Of a stretch of DNA of 64,000 nucleotides, positions 63,642 through 64,000 are shown one piece after another. Made by a program: the position numbers and the translations under genes. The stretch lies in contig NC_016112.1 in the NCBI RefSeq assembly GCF_000968535.2, positions 868,001 to 932,000 of the forward strand. The letters run 5' to 3'. The notes under the pieces were generated by a model, which was given only the letters and a program-made list of their open reading frames with translations, did not search any database and was not told where the DNA came from. The first letter of the stretch is position 1; each line of letters opens with the position of its first letter. The stretch comes from Methylotuvimicrobium alcaliphilum 20Z (GTDB taxonomy: Bacteria > Pseudomonadota > Gammaproteobacteria > Methylococcales > Methylomonadaceae).

Positions 63642-64000
63642 TCAGGATTTCCGCGAATGCGTGTAGAGGTTATTGAATAGGCGGATTGCAACCAAAATCA
63701 GCTCTTGCGTGATTTGTGTGGCAGGCACCCGGCTTGGATTTTCCGAGGCATAATCATCGACCGCTGCGTTCATAAATGCAATGAGTCCGGATTGCGGGGT
63801 TTCATCGTGTGTTCTTGAAATCATTCTTTCTTGCAACGAGTTCCGGATTTTATCGTCCATGTCTTGATTTTTCTTCACGGCTTGCAATTCGGTATCGAGT
63901 AGCATCGCTTGTTTTTGAAGCCAATCGATATCAAGTTCGTTTTGTGCGGGCAGGGGGCCGAAGGCTTTTTGAAATACGCAGAGCAAGTCGAAGCACAAAT
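63642..64000 (-). CDS. Unknown protein, partial at right window edge
   Basis: About 118 residues are visible; the frame is open to the window end, so the true start may lie beyond it (a TTG at 63998 is possible). Mostly helical: WLQKQAMLLDTELQAVKKNQ, GLIAFMNAAVDDYASENPSR, and a tail ILVAIRLFNNLYTHSRKS. No family is recognised. Its stop lies next to the start of the 178-residue gene. Confidence 0.5.
   Translation of the reverse strand, partial: LCFDLLCVFQKAFGPLPAQNELDIDWLQKQAMLLDTELQAVKKNQDMDDKIRNSLQERMISRTHDETPQSGLIAFMNAAVDDYASENPSRVPATQITQELILVAIRLFNNLYTHSRKS

Overview
The window reads as chromosome of a gammaproteobacterial methanotroph of the Methylococcaceae type (Methylomicrobium/Methylotuvimicrobium-like; the genus is an inference). 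Supporting genes are a formaldehyde-activating enzyme (fae), the A subunit of the formyltransferase/hydrolase complex (fhcA), and a MoxY/MxaY-type histidine kinase with its LuxR-type partner (mxaY-mxaB), which controls methanol dehydrogenase genes in relatives. Housekeeping genes (proA, prfC, trxB, aat-bpt, tamAB, ettA, mltB, mltF) are gammaproteobacterial in type and arrangement. No rRNA, tRNA or CRISPR array was recognised.

Region 1 (1-9500) is a defence and mobile island. It holds the tail of what looks like a Zorya locus (end of an EH-signature ZorC-like protein, then a ZorD-like SNF2 helicase), an unknown 299-residue protein, a metallophosphoesterase, a HipBA toxin-antitoxin pair, a frameshifted HNH nuclease and a collapsed tyrosine integrase. 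A strong hairpin terminator separates it from proA. Region 2 (9.7-18.3 kb) has proA, small genes, an HDOD-GGDEF regulator, a CREST-type membrane hydrolase, mltB and a DUF3530 protein. Region 3 (19-29.4 kb) carries two paralogous secreted proteins whose predicted mature ends begin with His, a TlpA / DUF4266 / DUF3570 / ApbE cluster in which the DUF3570 protein is fused to a second outer-membrane barrel, and mltF. Region 4 (29.4-36.6 kb) has tamB-tamA, a lipoprotein of glycine heptads and a secreted trypsin-like protease.

Region 5 (36.65-45.57 kb) is the most coherent system: a zinc-starvation island. A Zur-box-like palindrome precedes zigA, followed by a DUF1826 gene, a 79-residue gene, a hisI-type gene, a second G3E GTPase and a ZIP transporter, nearly all overlapping or within 12 bp. 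After an opposing PIN/Phd toxin-antitoxin pair come fhcA, a third G3E GTPase and folE2. Finding a C1-pathway metal amidohydrolase among zinc-sparing genes suggests that zinc supply is tied to formaldehyde oxidation in this methanotroph.

Region 6 (45.9-64 kb) is mixed housekeeping: a secreted unknown, bpt-aat, trxB, a DUF2959 lipoprotein, prfC, a zinc phospholipase-like protein, tusD-tusC without tusB, ettA, an SRPBCC protein, mxaY-mxaB, a small transaldolase, a fructosamine-kinase-family protein, fae, and two unknown genes at the right edge.

The intergenic space is packed with non-coding repeats. I separate at least six families: two MITE-like families with related cores, a hairpin pair, a REP-type palindrome, a 17-bp-ended element and a ~160 bp element. 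Several are nested inside each other with apparent target duplications, and some contribute to genes: one supplies the start codon of the 79-residue gene, another appears to form the 3' end of apbE.
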